Positions 26,994 through 36,070 are shown, counted from the stretch's first letter. The stretch: 64,000 bases of DNA from Prochlorococcus sp. MIT 0604 (GCF_000757845.1 NZ_CP007753.1:1240001-1304000); one strand, 5' to 3'. The notes: generated by a model from the letters alone, not told the origin. Program-made: numbers and translations.

Positions 26994-27938
26994 ATGAAGC
27001 AAATTGGCCTTTTTGTAATACCAATAAAAGTTGATGAATCAATATCAACATATAATGACTACATTGACTTTTTAGTAGAGGCTGAGCAAAAAGGGTATAC
27101 GCATGTATATATTGGAGAACATTTAACTGATGAAAAAGAAGATATTCAATCAAGTCTAATTTTTGCTTCAGCTTTGCTAGCTAGAACGACTAAGATAAAT
27201 GTCTGTTTTTGCGTATTACCACTTCCTCATTATGAAATTAAGCTATTGGTTAAACAATTAGAAGATATATATAGATTATCTTGTGGAAGAATTCAAATTG
27301 GATTTAGTCAAGGAGCGCTTAAAAGTGATGCAGAATATTTAAATTTTGATCATTTTAAAAGAGGCGAAATTTTTCAACAAAAATTAGATTTATTTATGAA
27401 TGAAATAAAAAAGTCTAAATACTTAAAAAAATTGTTTAATGAAAGTTATTTCTCTACACTTTTGTCTCCTATTCCATTGAAAGCATCCAATCTATTTGAA
27501 AATGGCTATTCTGCAATAACTTCAAATTTTGTAAATGAAGTTCATTGGGATAATCACATCACTTGTTTAAACAAGAATAAAATTCATACAAAAAATGCAT
27601 CAAAATGGCACCTCTCTCTTAATCTCGTCCCTTATGAAAATTTAGATGAGAGAAGTCTAAATTCTATTAAGGAAAGTCTCCTATATATTTATGAAAAATT
27701 AAGCTCTTGTAAATTGAACGTTATGCTTAAAAATAAAAATGACATTCTTGAAGAATTAAATATAAAAGATAGATTGCTAAAAGAAATGACTTATAGTGAA
27801 TTTCCGAAAAAATATTTTCAACTAAAAAATAAATATAAAAATCAATTTAGTTATCCAATAATAAATCTCTTCGACTGCATAAAAGATTTAGGATATACTA
27901 ATTTCATATTAGACCTGCCATCAAATGGAAATTTCTAA
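26994..27938 (+). CDS. Luciferase-like flavin-dependent monooxygenase
   Basis: The 314-residue protein matches the bacterial-luciferase-like monooxygenase fold: KQIGLFVIPIKVDE at the N-terminus, YTHVYIGEHLTDEKEDIQSS (the family's W/Y-x-x-E-H segment), SALLARTTKINVCFCVLPLP, and then RLSCGRIQIGFSQGALKSDA, resembling the phosphate-binding R-x-x-x-G-x-G region. Such enzymes use reduced FMN to hydroxylate or oxidise substrates, and in peptide or polyketide clusters often act on carrier-bound acyl groups. Its ATG directly follows the stop of the unknown gene, and its last 14 bp overlap the carrier-protein gene, so co-translation is strongly implied. Confidence 0.75.
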   Translation: MKQIGLFVIPIKVDESISTYNDYIDFLVEAEQKGYTHVYIGEHLTDEKEDIQSSLIFASALLARTTKINVCFCVLPLPHYEIKLLVKQLEDIYRLSCGRIQIGFSQGALKSDAEYLNFDHFKRGEIFQQKLDLFMNEIKKSKYLKKLFNESYFSTLLSPIPLKASNLFENGYSAITSNFVNEVHWDNHITCLNKNKIHTKNASKWHLSLNLVPYENLDERSLNSIKESLLYIYEKLSSCKLNVMLKNKNDILEELNIKDRLLKEMTYSEFPKKYFQLKNKYKNQFSYPIINLFDCIKDLGYTNFILDLPSNGNF

Positions 27939-28182
27939 GGAAATTTTACTCAACTACATAAAAACAAACTTATCTAAAAGTAATCCAGATATTGATTTAT
28001 CTACATTATCTTATGAAACTGATTTATCTAGTATTGGGGTTGAATCTATTGTAATTATTTCCCTCCTTTCACAAATTGAAGATGAATTTAAAATCAATAT
28101 ATCTATAGATAGTCTCGAAAAGAATAATTTTATAATTTCAGTTGGGTCAATTACAGGGAGTATTCTAAATGAGAGACCTTAG
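27925..28182 (+). CDS. Acyl/peptidyl carrier protein
   Basis: An 85-residue acidic helical protein of normal carrier-protein size. The phosphopantetheine site is Ser41 in LSSIGVESIVIISLLSQIED; V-E-S replaces the usual D-S-L but the surrounding helix-II pattern is intact, and IEDEFKINISID is the standard following segment. It overlaps both neighbours by 14 bp (monooxygenase upstream, adenylating enzyme downstream). It is a dedicated carrier rather than the fatty-acid AcpP, which normally carries GxDSLD. A phosphopantetheinyl transferase is encoded 1.6 kb downstream. Confidence 0.85.
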   Translation: MEISKEILLNYIKTNLSKSNPDIDLSTLSYETDLSSIGVESIVIISLLSQIEDEFKINISIDSLEKNNFIISVGSITGSILNERP

Positions 28183-29683
28183 AGAAGACTTCAAGGAACG
28201 CGTTGAAAAAGGTAATAAAAAATTATTTTCTACAATTAATAGTAAAGAATTTTCAAGCAAAGATGTTAAATTTTTCTTTTTCAGTATTTATAGAAAAATA
28301 AAGCATAATCAAAAAAATATTGTTTTAATTTGTGACTCATCTATTGAATCTTATATACTTTCTGTTTTTTTGATTTTTAGTAAATACGAAGTTTACTTTT
28401 TGAATGCTTCAACTTATAAAAATTTCCATTTAATAGATAATCCTTTAGTTATAGTTTTAAATCAAGAAATGTATGAACTAATTTATAAGGAAAAAGAATA
28501 TGAAGGAATAATTATCTCGCCTTTTATAGAGGAATTTCAATATTTTTCTCACCCAAGTTTTGATATTGATAGTATTTCTAAAGAATTTTACGAAAATCGG
28601 TATATTGGAAAATCAATATTTTGTAGTTCTGGTAGTACTGGAATCCCAAAAATGATTCCACTTTCTTATGATCAGATTAATTCTTGTTATAACAATGTAT
28701 ATTTTGGATTTTTAAATTCCCTTGTTTTTAAAAATATAGTAAGCGTTCATGACACTAGTTTTGTCATAATACTACCGTTTATATTTTGTCTTTCTTCAAG
28801 AAATAATTCTCAGATCATAGCTACTCAATCTAAGCCAAAAATAAATTCCTTAGTGTTACTTTCTTCCAACATAAACAATTTTGATGATCATATTTTTATT
28901 TCAGTACCATCTGTTTTTAGACTTTTAAGAAAATTTGTAAAAGATAAATTTAAAAAATTCGTTAATGGAGGCCACATCATAACTTGCGGTGAACCACTAG
29001 ATAAGAAATTAGCTATTGAGATTAATTCTTTCAATCCAATATCTTTTTATAATTTATACGGTTCAACTGAAGTTGCCCCATGGATATTAAAACTTAATAT
29101 AAAAAATTATTTGGCGAGTTTTTATGATGTTAATCAAATCCCAACCATTCTCCCAGTAGGGGGGAATTTACCAAATGTTGAATTAAAAATTTCAGATAGT
29201 TCTGAATTATTAGTTTGTTGTAAATCTGTTTTTAGTGGTTATGAAGGGCAAACTAATGAATCTATATTTAAAACAATTGAGAAAAAAGTTTTCTATAAGA
29301 CTGGAGATCAATTTAAATTAATAGAAAACCTATATTTTTGTAAAGGAAGACTAAATAGCTCTTTAAAAATTGCAGGGGCTTTTGTAAATCCTATTTTCTT
29401 AGAATTTGAAATCAAAGCCAATACAACAGTTGAAAATATATTGTTAATACCAAGTATGCTGGAAGCTAAATTAAAAGTAGTAATATTTGTTAGTGAGGAA
29501 AATAAACAGGATCAGAATGAATTAAATCAAATTTATTCTTTAATAAGAAAAATTATTAATGATAATTCTTCAACAAATATACCAACAGAATTAATTATAA
29601 ATAATGATTCCATAGAATTCCTAAAAAGTGGAAAGATAAACAGGAACTACTATAAAGAAAAATACGTAATTAAAAGTCTTTAG
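28169..29683 (+). CDS. AMP-forming acyl/amino-acyl ligase (adenylation enzyme)
   Basis: A 504-residue ANL-superfamily enzyme. The P-loop-like motif FCSSGSTGIPKMIPLS lies around residue 152, the adenine-binding YNLYGSTEVAPW around 293, KTGDQF around 375 holds the ribose-contacting aspartate, and the C-terminal catalytic lysine is in LKSGKINRNY. It should activate a carboxylic acid with ATP and load it onto the carrier protein encoded immediately upstream. The predicted substrate pocket does not let me choose between an amino acid and an acyl acid. There is no condensation or thioesterase domain, so the activated group is probably transferred to a sugar or small molecule. Confidence 0.85.
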   Translation: MRDLREDFKERVEKGNKKLFSTINSKEFSSKDVKFFFFSIYRKIKHNQKNIVLICDSSIESYILSVFLIFSKYEVYFLNASTYKNFHLIDNPLVIVLNQEMYELIYKEKEYEGIIISPFIEEFQYFSHPSFDIDSISKEFYENRYIGKSIFCSSGSTGIPKMIPLSYDQINSCYNNVYFGFLNSLVFKNIVSVHDTSFVIILPFIFCLSSRNNSQIIATQSKPKINSLVLLSSNINNFDDHIFISVPSVFRLLRKFVKDKFKKFVNGGHIITCGEPLDKKLAIEINSFNPISFYNLYGSTEVAPWILKLNIKNYLASFYDVNQIPTILPVGGNLPNVELKISDSSELLVCCKSVFSGYEGQTNESIFKTIEKKVFYKTGDQFKLIENLYFCKGRLNSSLKIAGAFVNPIFLEFEIKANTTVENILLIPSMLEAKLKVVIFVSEENKQDQNELNQIYSLIRKIINDNSSTNIPTELIINNDSIEFLKSGKINRNYYKEKYVIKSL

Positions 29684-29760
29684 TAAATTTAGAGAAAATT
29701 AAGAAAACATGTTTTTATTTGTAAACCTAAATAAAATTAATTTAATAATTAAATTTTTTA

Positions 29761-30429
29761 GTGGAAACAATTAATTGTCCATCAAAAAATAGTGAAAAAA
29801 ATATAGATATTGCACTCTGGTTATTTGATTTTAATTCATCCTTAAAACCAATTTCTTCCAAAGAGCATCAGATAGCTAAAAGATTACCTGAAAAAAGAGC
29901 TTACCAATTTAAATATTCAAGAGGATATATAAGAAATTCATTATCAACATTATTTAATATTGAACCTTTACAGATACCTATCAAAGCTTTACCAGGAAGA
30001 CCTCCTCTTTTACCAAAAAAAATGGGTTATTTGAGCCTAAGTCATTCTGAAAATGCACTTTTAATTGGTTGGTCAAGATACAAAATAGGAGTAGATATTG
30101 AGCAAAGAAACAGATTATTTCCCTTCAAAGCCATAGCAAATAAATATTTTTCTAAACAAGAGAAAGAATATTTAAGTCTTTCAGAAGAGAATTGTTGTCA
30201 TGAAAAAACTCTTGATTTATGGATTAAAAAAGAAGCTGCAATAAAATGGCAAGAAGGAAAACTTTTAAGAGATCTTCCTAACTGGATTTGCTCATTAGAA
30301 AAATCTAAGGCATACCATTTAAAGATGAAGAAAACAATTAATGTACACTCCTTTAGATTTAGTAACTTGTTAATATCAGTAGCCTCTCAGAGGGAAATAT
30401 ATAAAAATTTGATTATTTGCAAATCCTAA
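29761..30429 (+). CDS. Sfp/HetI-like 4'-phosphopantetheinyl transferase
   Basis: The 222-residue protein has the two Sfp-type signatures: IGVDIEQRN around residue 110, with the metal-binding Asp and Glu, and LWIKKEAAIKWQEGK around residue 160 (the WxxKEA motif). GYLSLSHSENALLIGWS supplies the conserved histidine for CoA. GTG is the start. It converts apo-carrier proteins to the holo form, and its place after the carrier protein and adenylation genes suggests it serves that pathway. It could also be the cell's general transferase for fatty-acid carrier protein; the context cannot exclude this. Confidence 0.85.
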   Translation: METINCPSKNSEKNIDIALWLFDFNSSLKPISSKEHQIAKRLPEKRAYQFKYSRGYIRNSLSTLFNIEPLQIPIKALPGRPPLLPKKMGYLSLSHSENALLIGWSRYKIGVDIEQRNRLFPFKAIANKYFSKQEKEYLSLSEENCCHEKTLDLWIKKEAAIKWQEGKLLRDLPNWICSLEKSKAYHLKMKKTINVHSFRFSNLLISVASQREIYKNLIICKS

Positions 30430-30516
30430 AAGAATAATCTGATCTATTTAAAAATTTTCCAAAAAAATAATAATTAATATTTGCTCTTATTACTAGTATG
30501 AAGCAATTTTGTTAGA

Positions 30517-31701
30517 GTGAATAAATTCGTTCTCAATTTGATGAAGGGTCTAAAATATATACCTAAATTAACAATTCCTTTTTTATTAGCTTTTATTAAA
30601 TTTTCTGTAAATGTCAATATACCAGCTATTGATTATTTACGAGGGTCAAGTATTTTTGCTATTAGCGCCATTTTTTCTGCTTTTTTAGGTTTTTTTGGAG
30701 AAGGTTTTAAGGATTATTTCAACAATAATAATATAGATAAAATTTATAAAATTATATATATATATTACTTAGTATCATTAACTTTTTTCTTAAGTATTTT
30801 CTTCAGAAATTCCTTATTTAATATAGTTTCATTTTTTACAATTTCAGGAGGTCTTAGCCTTTTAGAAAGAGTAATATACTTAAATTTAGGTTACACAAAC
30901 TCATCCTATATTAATAACCAACTTTATACATTACAGTTATCTCTCAGATATTTTTCAATAATATTCATAGATAACCAATTTTTAGTAATCATCTTATCCA
31001 TAGCAAATTTAATTTGCATAACTTATCAAATAAGAAGTTTATATTTATCTCTTATTAAGGAAAAAATCATTTCAGAGAAGTTGAATTTTAGGAACTTATT
31101 TAGTAATTTCAATATAAAAAGCCAAAATAGATTTCTTATATTTCCAAAGTTTTTAGTTTACCCTTCCATACTATACCTCTTCTCTAAATACGTGGAATAT
31201 GCTGATAAAATATACTGCTCCATAGGAGTTTGTAGTACTCAAACTACTGAATATGTAAGATTATTTGGAATTTTAATAACTATTTTTTTTATTTCATCAG
31301 AGTATTTAAATTTATCTTTTCGTACTGGTAAAAGTCTAAAAAACAACAACATTGAAATTAAATCAATTACAAATGCTTCTATAGTAATTTCAACCTTTGC
31401 TCTTATATTTTTATATTTTAAATTGGGAGCTGATTTTGGTTTGTATACATATTTAATACTAGCCTCTATAGCATTTATAAATGCCATCTCAAATTTAAGA
31501 TTTATTTATAGTTTTACTAATTATAAAAATGACAGAAAAAATTTATTACTTTTTGGATTTTTAGGATTTGTATTTTCAATTCCAATCTTATTTTCTAAAT
31601 TCCCATTTATAGCTCCAATGACAGTAATCATAACGGCAAATATAGGCTTATTTATAAAAAATAAATTTAAATTTTTAAAAGTAAAAAAAAATATTAGATG
31701 A
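30517..31701 (+). CDS. Polytopic membrane protein, flippase-like (Wzx candidate)
   Basis: A 394-residue protein with about ten to twelve hydrophobic segments. Early ones include IPFLLAFIKFSVNVNIPAID and SIFAISAIFSAFLGFFGEGF, and the last is FIAPMTVIITANIGLFI. It has no soluble domain. The number of spans and the spacing resemble MOP-superfamily lipid-linked oligosaccharide flippases, and a polysaccharide island with a phosphoglycosyl transferase, a polymerase-like protein and a Wzz needs a Wzx. There are no diagnostic motifs for that family, so the call rests on topology and location. GTG at 30517 is the best start. It reads away from the decayed SGNH gene downstream. Confidence 0.5.
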   Translation: MNKFVLNLMKGLKYIPKLTIPFLLAFIKFSVNVNIPAIDYLRGSSIFAISAIFSAFLGFFGEGFKDYFNNNNIDKIYKIIYIYYLVSLTFFLSIFFRNSLFNIVSFFTISGGLSLLERVIYLNLGYTNSSYINNQLYTLQLSLRYFSIIFIDNQFLVIILSIANLICITYQIRSLYLSLIKEKIISEKLNFRNLFSNFNIKSQNRFLIFPKFLVYPSILYLFSKYVEYADKIYCSIGVCSTQTTEYVRLFGILITIFFISSEYLNLSFRTGKSLKNNNIEIKSITNASIVISTFALIFLYFKLGADFGLYTYLILASIAFINAISNLRFIYSFTNYKNDRKNLLLFGFLGFVFSIPILFSKFPFIAPMTVIITANIGLFIKNKFKFLKVKKNIR

Positions 31702-31799
31702 ATTTCTTAAGCCTATAGAAATAATGAAGCTTAAGAAAATAAGGAGCTAGAAATTAAATTAAGTTTCAATAAGATACTTAGCAAATTAATGATTATATT

Positions 31800-31985
31800 C
31801 TATTTATTTAGGCATAACTTTATATATTTTGCCCACTTTTTATGACCAATTTTAGAAAGGTGAACAGAATCCAAATAATCAGATGATGAATAATCATCCT
31901 TGATGAAAGTATATAAATTACAAGTTCTGATTTTTTAAAAACTCATCAATAAAAATAAGTTCTGTAAAAGTAAATTTTTTTCTAC
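31800..31985 (-). pseudogene. Decayed SGNH-hydrolase fragment
   Basis: In the otherwise gene-free 31702-32069 gap, the minus strand encodes SSDYLDSVHLSKIGHKKWAK up to a TAG at 31800-31802. This is the C-terminal block of SGNH/GDSL esterases, with the catalytic D-x-x-H as DSVH. Just upstream a second frame reads ELIFIDEFLKNQNL and stops, so at least one frameshift separates the two pieces. No catalytic serine region remains. I interpret it as the relic of a sugar O-acyl esterase or acetyltransferase like the intact gene at 34805. Confidence 0.6.
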
Positions 31986-32069
31986 TTTTTGTTGAAATTA
32001 ATAGTAATAATAATCACTTTAAAAATCATTAATTTAATAAATTTTAAAATTCTTGAAATATTTTTATTT

Positions 32070-32963
32070 TTATATACCTTTAATAAAAGACTGCTCTTTT
32101 TTATTTAAATTCAAATGAAATTTAGTTTTTATAGTTGAATATCTTTTGCAAAATTCTTCATCATTTAAATCACTTAATCTAACTTGAAGATTAAATCTTG
32201 CTTTGCCTGAATTATTAGGAACTGACCTATGAATTAAATCCATATCAAAAATTAAAATATCAGAGAAATCTAAATATAAGACTTTTGTTTTAAAATTATT
32301 AATAATATTTGTGGGTACTTTATAAGAAATCCCCTTTATTTCTTTCTCTCCAATTGTGGCAGTTTCTTGATCAAAGTTATGTTCTACCATACCATCCTTA
32401 TGTGATTGGATGGCGACTTCTAAAGTACCTCCTGAATTTAAATCTCCAGATTGTAAAGGTACATAAATAGTTAAACTTTTTTGGGAACCTTGATTATATG
32501 GATAATCTTGATGCCAAGGCAAAAGCATCGCAATTTCTTTATTATCACAATCGCCAAGATATCTTTCAGATTCGCCTGGCAAATCTATTCTCATTATTTG
32601 ATCATTAATTTGAAGTAGCAGATTATCTGAATTCATATATCCTTTTGCAATTGAATTTATTTCATTATCAGATGCAACTTCAATTGTACTAAGGATTGAT
32701 CTAGCGGTATCGTAAAACTTTCCAATTAATGATCTTTTTTTAATTCCTATCTTTTTAGTAATTTCATGAAGATCTGTAGTGATTGGATCAAATTCAAATT
32801 CGGTATTCTTTGTTAAACCATATAATAATAATTTCATATCTGTTGTAATTTTTTCAACTATTAGATTTTTATTTTTTAAAATAGTAAAGCCGTTATTATT
32901 TAGATTTTCTAGATGAAATTTTAAGTTGCTTTTATTCAATATTTCAATTTCTTTTTTCATCAT
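32070..32963 (-). CDS. Phytanoyl-CoA dioxygenase-like 2OG-Fe(II) oxygenase
   Basis: The 297-residue protein carries the PhyH-type iron site: LLPWHQDYPYNQGSQKSLTI gives the H-x-D pair at about residues 148-150, and DILIFDMDLIHRSVPNNSGK gives the distal histidine, with the 2-oxoglutarate-binding arginine in ARFNLQVRLSDL. LQSGDLNSGGTLEVAIQSH matches the middle of the family fold. In surface-glycan clusters these enzymes hydroxylate sugars or lipids; the actual substrate is unknown. It may be transcribed together with the small frame and second dioxygenase to its right on the same strand. Confidence 0.75.
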   Translation of the reverse strand: MMKKEIEILNKSNLKFHLENLNNNGFTILKNKNLIVEKITTDMKLLLYGLTKNTEFEFDPITTDLHEITKKIGIKKRSLIGKFYDTARSILSTIEVASDNEINSIAKGYMNSDNLLLQINDQIMRIDLPGESERYLGDCDNKEIAMLLPWHQDYPYNQGSQKSLTIYVPLQSGDLNSGGTLEVAIQSHKDGMVEHNFDQETATIGEKEIKGISYKVPTNIINNFKTKVLYLDFSDILIFDMDLIHRSVPNNSGKARFNLQVRLSDLNDEEFCKRYSTIKTKFHLNLNKKEQSFIKGI

Positions 32964-33027
32964 TATTTTGATATATTTTCAATATAGCACCATTTTTTCA
33001 ACATTTATTTCTACCATATATTATTTA

Positions 33028-33192
33028 TTATTGTGATTTAACAAAGATTATTAATATTAAATATAAATTTAAAATAAAATCAAACTGGCAAAATAAAAGA
33101 TATGAATTTGTTTCTTGAGAAATTTTCTTCTTTCTAAAATATTCCTCGGATGGATCTAATCCATCATTATCCCAATTACGATTTTTTCCCAT
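33028..33192 (-). CDS. Possible small protein, 54 aa
   Basis: A frame of 54 codons fills part of the gap between the two dioxygenase genes. It starts MGKNRNWDNDGLDPSEEYFR, with coding-like composition, and ends in a hydrophobic stretch (NLYLILIIFV). No family is recognised and no clear ribosome-binding site is seen. The gap also holds a repeated AATCCATCAT word at about 33159 and 33225. It may be a real small membrane-associated protein or chance. Confidence 0.25.
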   Translation of the reverse strand: MGKNRNWDNDGLDPSEEYFRKKKISQETNSYLLFCQFDFILNLYLILIIFVKSQ

Positions 33193-33343
33193 TTATAAAT
33201 CAAGAAAACTCTATTGAAAAAAATTAATCCATCATGATCACTATTTCTCTTAGTAAAAATTATTTTTGACATCATAATTAGTGTTATTTAAATCCAAAGC
33301 TAATATGGACCTTAATAGAAATTTTGTTTAAATTTAAAAACTG

Positions 33344-34189
33344 TTAATTTTTAATATTTAGGAATTGAGATATTTTTTTATTAGCATAATTTATATCACC
33401 CTTGGCAGACATACCCTCTTTGGGAGACCACCTTTCCGAAACAGTAGCACCATACAAATATTTTTCTCTATCACTCAAATTTCTTATCATTTTTTCATCC
33501 ATCGAGGCTAACATATTAAATTCTTGTCTTATATACCATCTGGTAAAGGTCATTATCAATGCCCATCTAGTAGATGAATTTTGATTCTCTAAAGCCCCAT
33601 GTAAAAGTCGTCCGTCCCAACAGACTGCTTGTCCTGGTTTAAGCTCAATTGGAAGTAATTCTGTATTTTCAATAATCTTTGAATCAGTAATATTATGGGT
33701 TCTAGGTTTCAAAATAGTACAACCATTTTTAATATTAGTTTCTTGTAATGGGATCAACCATTGTATCCAGGTTGGTTCTTTTGAATTACTAATTGGATTT
33801 CTGTCATCTGTATGAATATTTAACGCCTCTTGAGCAGATCTTGCTGTATATTGTCCGATTATGTGATTACTTTTTATATTATTAGGAAGTTTATAAAATT
33901 TATCATTAAGCAAATTTGAGTTTATATTATCAATAAAATTATTAATAGGTAAATCTCTAAAATGATTACCAAAATTATGCATATTAAAATGATGTAATGT
34001 TTTGATTGGTAATCTTGTTAATGGATCTATTTGGGAATACTCAACTGGAATTTTAATTAGTTCTTGAAATAGTAAATCAATTAATTTTTTTGTAAAAATA
34101 TTATTTATTACAGCAAATCCATCATTAATTATATTTTCAATTATGCAGGGAATATTTTTAATATCAGCATTAAAAATTTTATAATTCAT
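33344..34189 (-). CDS. Phytanoyl-CoA dioxygenase-like 2OG-Fe(II) oxygenase
   Basis: A PhyH-family protein of 281 residues from the ATG at 34189; a TTG six codons upstream gives 287. The iron site is LNIHTDDRNP (H-x-D), then LKPGQAVCWDGRLLHGALEN with the distal histidine, and STRWALIMTFTRWYIRQEF with the arginine. It is only distantly similar to the dioxygenase at 32070, so this is not a recent duplication. In this island it may hydroxylate a sugar, an acyl chain or a membrane lipid. Just beyond its start the tRNA-Ala core repeat begins, marking the end of the polysaccharide island. Confidence 0.75.
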   Translation of the reverse strand: MNYKIFNADIKNIPCIIENIINDGFAVINNIFTKKLIDLLFQELIKIPVEYSQIDPLTRLPIKTLHHFNMHNFGNHFRDLPINNFIDNINSNLLNDKFYKLPNNIKSNHIIGQYTARSAQEALNIHTDDRNPISNSKEPTWIQWLIPLQETNIKNGCTILKPRTHNITDSKIIENTELLPIELKPGQAVCWDGRLLHGALENQNSSTRWALIMTFTRWYIRQEFNMLASMDEKMIRNLSDREKYLYGATVSERWSPKEGMSAKGDINYANKKISQFLNIKN

Positions 34190-34320
34190 TTTGTTTATAA
34201 GATACAAATAACAAAAATTTTAATTAAATAATTATTCTATAGTATACGACGCAAATAGTTTTTTATATTATATTTTCGGATATTGATAAAACTATAATTA
34301 AACATTTTCCGTCTTAAAAA

Positions 34321-34363
34321 TGGAGCCAAGCGGACTCGAACCGCTGACCCCCTGCATGCCATG
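34321..34363 (-). repeat. Partial tRNA-Ala 3' half, attachment-site core copy
   Basis: These 43 bases are identical to the 3' half of the intact tRNA-Ala at 36333-36405, from the discriminator base through the T-arm to the anticodon loop. Beyond 34363 the match degrades although scattered similarity continues to about 34390. The 5' half needed for a functional tRNA is missing. This is the expected structure of an attachment-site core left by an element that recombined in the tRNA, with 2.0 kb between the two copies. Confidence 0.85.
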
Positions 34364-34804
34364 TAGGTACTCAAGTAAGCTATAACTAGTGTTTGCAACT
34401 GTTTTAGCTAAGTTGGTCGCAGGATAGGTTGCAGAAAACAATATAAAATTAATTAATATAATTTAATTCAAAATAGTATTTAAAAAACTATATTTTTTAT
34501 ATTAGAAAATTAATAATCACTATTGCTTGAAATTAGTTTATTTTTTTTTGCATCAGTAAGTAAATCGAATATATCCTTAGTTTTTTTCATTATGAAAGTC
34601 AAATAGTGAATACATCATCTCAAATAGATTGAAATATATTATCGAATTTACTGCATATAATATTATATAAAGAGACTAATATCTTTTTTATGCATAAATT
34701 TCTCAAACCTATAGATTCAACTAAACTGTAGAAGTTGAGCTATTAGAAATTGAAATGAGTCTCAACAAAATATTTGGTAACATTTTTCAGTAAATAATTA
34801 AAAT
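34364..34804. other. Spacer behind the tRNA-Ala core copy
   Basis: This stretch of about 440 bp has no credible gene. Next to the core copy it contains related words: GTTTGCAACTG, GGTCGCAG and GGTTGCAG between about 34391 and 34435. They could be degenerate arm-type recombinase sites. The rest is plain AT-rich DNA. Confidence 0.4.
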
Positions 34805-36070
34805 TTAATCTTCAATATAGGATACAGTATTTTTAGCTCCCTTATCTGACAAATGAGATCCCATAAAGAAATAGTTCTCTAAAGGATTTTTGTTATTAGA
34901 AAACAGTCTATAAAGATTTATAAATTCAATATTATTATCATTCAAAAGCTTTTTTAGATAATTTCTTTCGTCTAGATTATATTTTTTATCTATAAAAGAA
35001 TTATAAGTTGGTATAGAAATAAACGTTAATTTACATTTTCGTTTTACGCAATAGTTATTTAATTTCACAATTACTTTTTCAAAGTTTTCTTTAGCGTAGT
35101 TATTGAAACCAAACTTATGACTTAATAATTTTTTTAATTTTGTAAAATTTAAGAAATCAAAAAAATTATTTTTTGATATAAGATTTAGAGATCTAACGTA
35201 ATTTGTATAATTAATAATATTTTTATTAATTTCTTTTTGTTTACTAATAAGATCTTGATTTCTATCGTCAAGATAATTTAGTAATTCTTTTCTTGAAAGT
35301 TCGCTAGGCAAATCTCTTGATAAATCATTTCCCTCTAAATGAAAATAATATATCTTTTTAATTAAGATATCGTCATTAATATATTCTGATAAAACCCCAA
35401 GGTTAGATAAAGGTCCATTTCCGGACAAAGCTAAGTTTATTACATTCAAATCTGGATTTTTTGCCCTTATAAGATCTGCTATTGCATTTCCATTTGATTG
35501 ACAATGACCATGAACAAAAGAATCACCAAGCAAAACTATTGAAGGTTTTTTATTATCCCAAACTATATCTGGATTATTAAATCCATATCTATCTGAAAAA
35601 TAAGATACCAATTCACCTGCTTCATTACATAAAAGAATTTCAGAAAAAGATTTTCCTGATAATTGATAAAAACTTGTATTGTATTTTTGTTTTATAGTTT
35701 CTCCAGTTGTAAATAAGTACTTTTTAATTCCCGAATCAGCACGTATATGATCATATACACTTTCTAAAGAAATATTCTTTAGATTTATAAAAGGTTCCTG
35801 AGAATAAATAGATAGTCTAATTTCGGTCAAAATCAAAACTAGAACAATTCCTATTAGAAAATTAAAAAAATTTATTTTATATAAATTTTTTAAGGTCACT
35901 GAATAGATAGATAAAATACCAATTATTAAAGGAATATAAGTAAATAAATATGATCTTATTGTTAGAAAATTTAAGCCTTTAAACCGAAAACTATTTAATG
36001 AGATACAAATAAGAAATATACCGATTGAAACCAAGCAAAAATTTACAAATCTATTGTAATTCGTTTTCAT
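34805..36070 (-). CDS. Membrane-anchored SGNH-hydrolase-like protein
   Basis: A 421-residue protein with three N-terminal membrane helices in the first 85 residues (FVNFCLVSIGIFLICISL; FTYIPLIIGILSIYSV; FLIGIVLVLILTEI). An SGNH domain follows: SIVLLGDSFVHGH with the catalytic serine, NLALSGNGPLSN with Gly and Asn, FHLEGNDLSRD, and a C-terminal MGSHLSDKGAKN in which the histidine takes the catalytic place but the usual aspartate three residues before it is a glycine. Relatives include glycan O-acetyltransferases and esterases. It is the only gene between the two tRNA-Ala core copies, so it may be cargo or a captured island gene. It resembles the relic at 31800. Confidence 0.7.
   Translation of the reverse strand: MKTNYNRFVNFCLVSIGIFLICISLNSFRFKGLNFLTIRSYLFTYIPLIIGILSIYSVTLKNLYKINFFNFLIGIVLVLILTEIRLSIYSQEPFINLKNISLESVYDHIRADSGIKKYLFTTGETIKQKYNTSFYQLSGKSFSEILLCNEAGELVSYFSDRYGFNNPDIVWDNKKPSIVLLGDSFVHGHCQSNGNAIADLIRAKNPDLNVINLALSGNGPLSNLGVLSEYINDDILIKKIYYFHLEGNDLSRDLPSELSRKELLNYLDDRNQDLISKQKEINKNIINYTNYVRSLNLISKNNFFDFLNFTKLKKLLSHKFGFNNYAKENFEKVIVKLNNYCVKRKCKLTFISIPTYNSFIDKKYNLDERNYLKKLLNDNNIEFINLYRLFSNNKNPLENYFFMGSHLSDKGAKNTVSYIED

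Noticed and set aside
34321-34400. Second functional tRNA-Ala
   Set aside because: The match to the intact gene ends in the anticodon loop; the remaining 5' half is too degenerate to fold.
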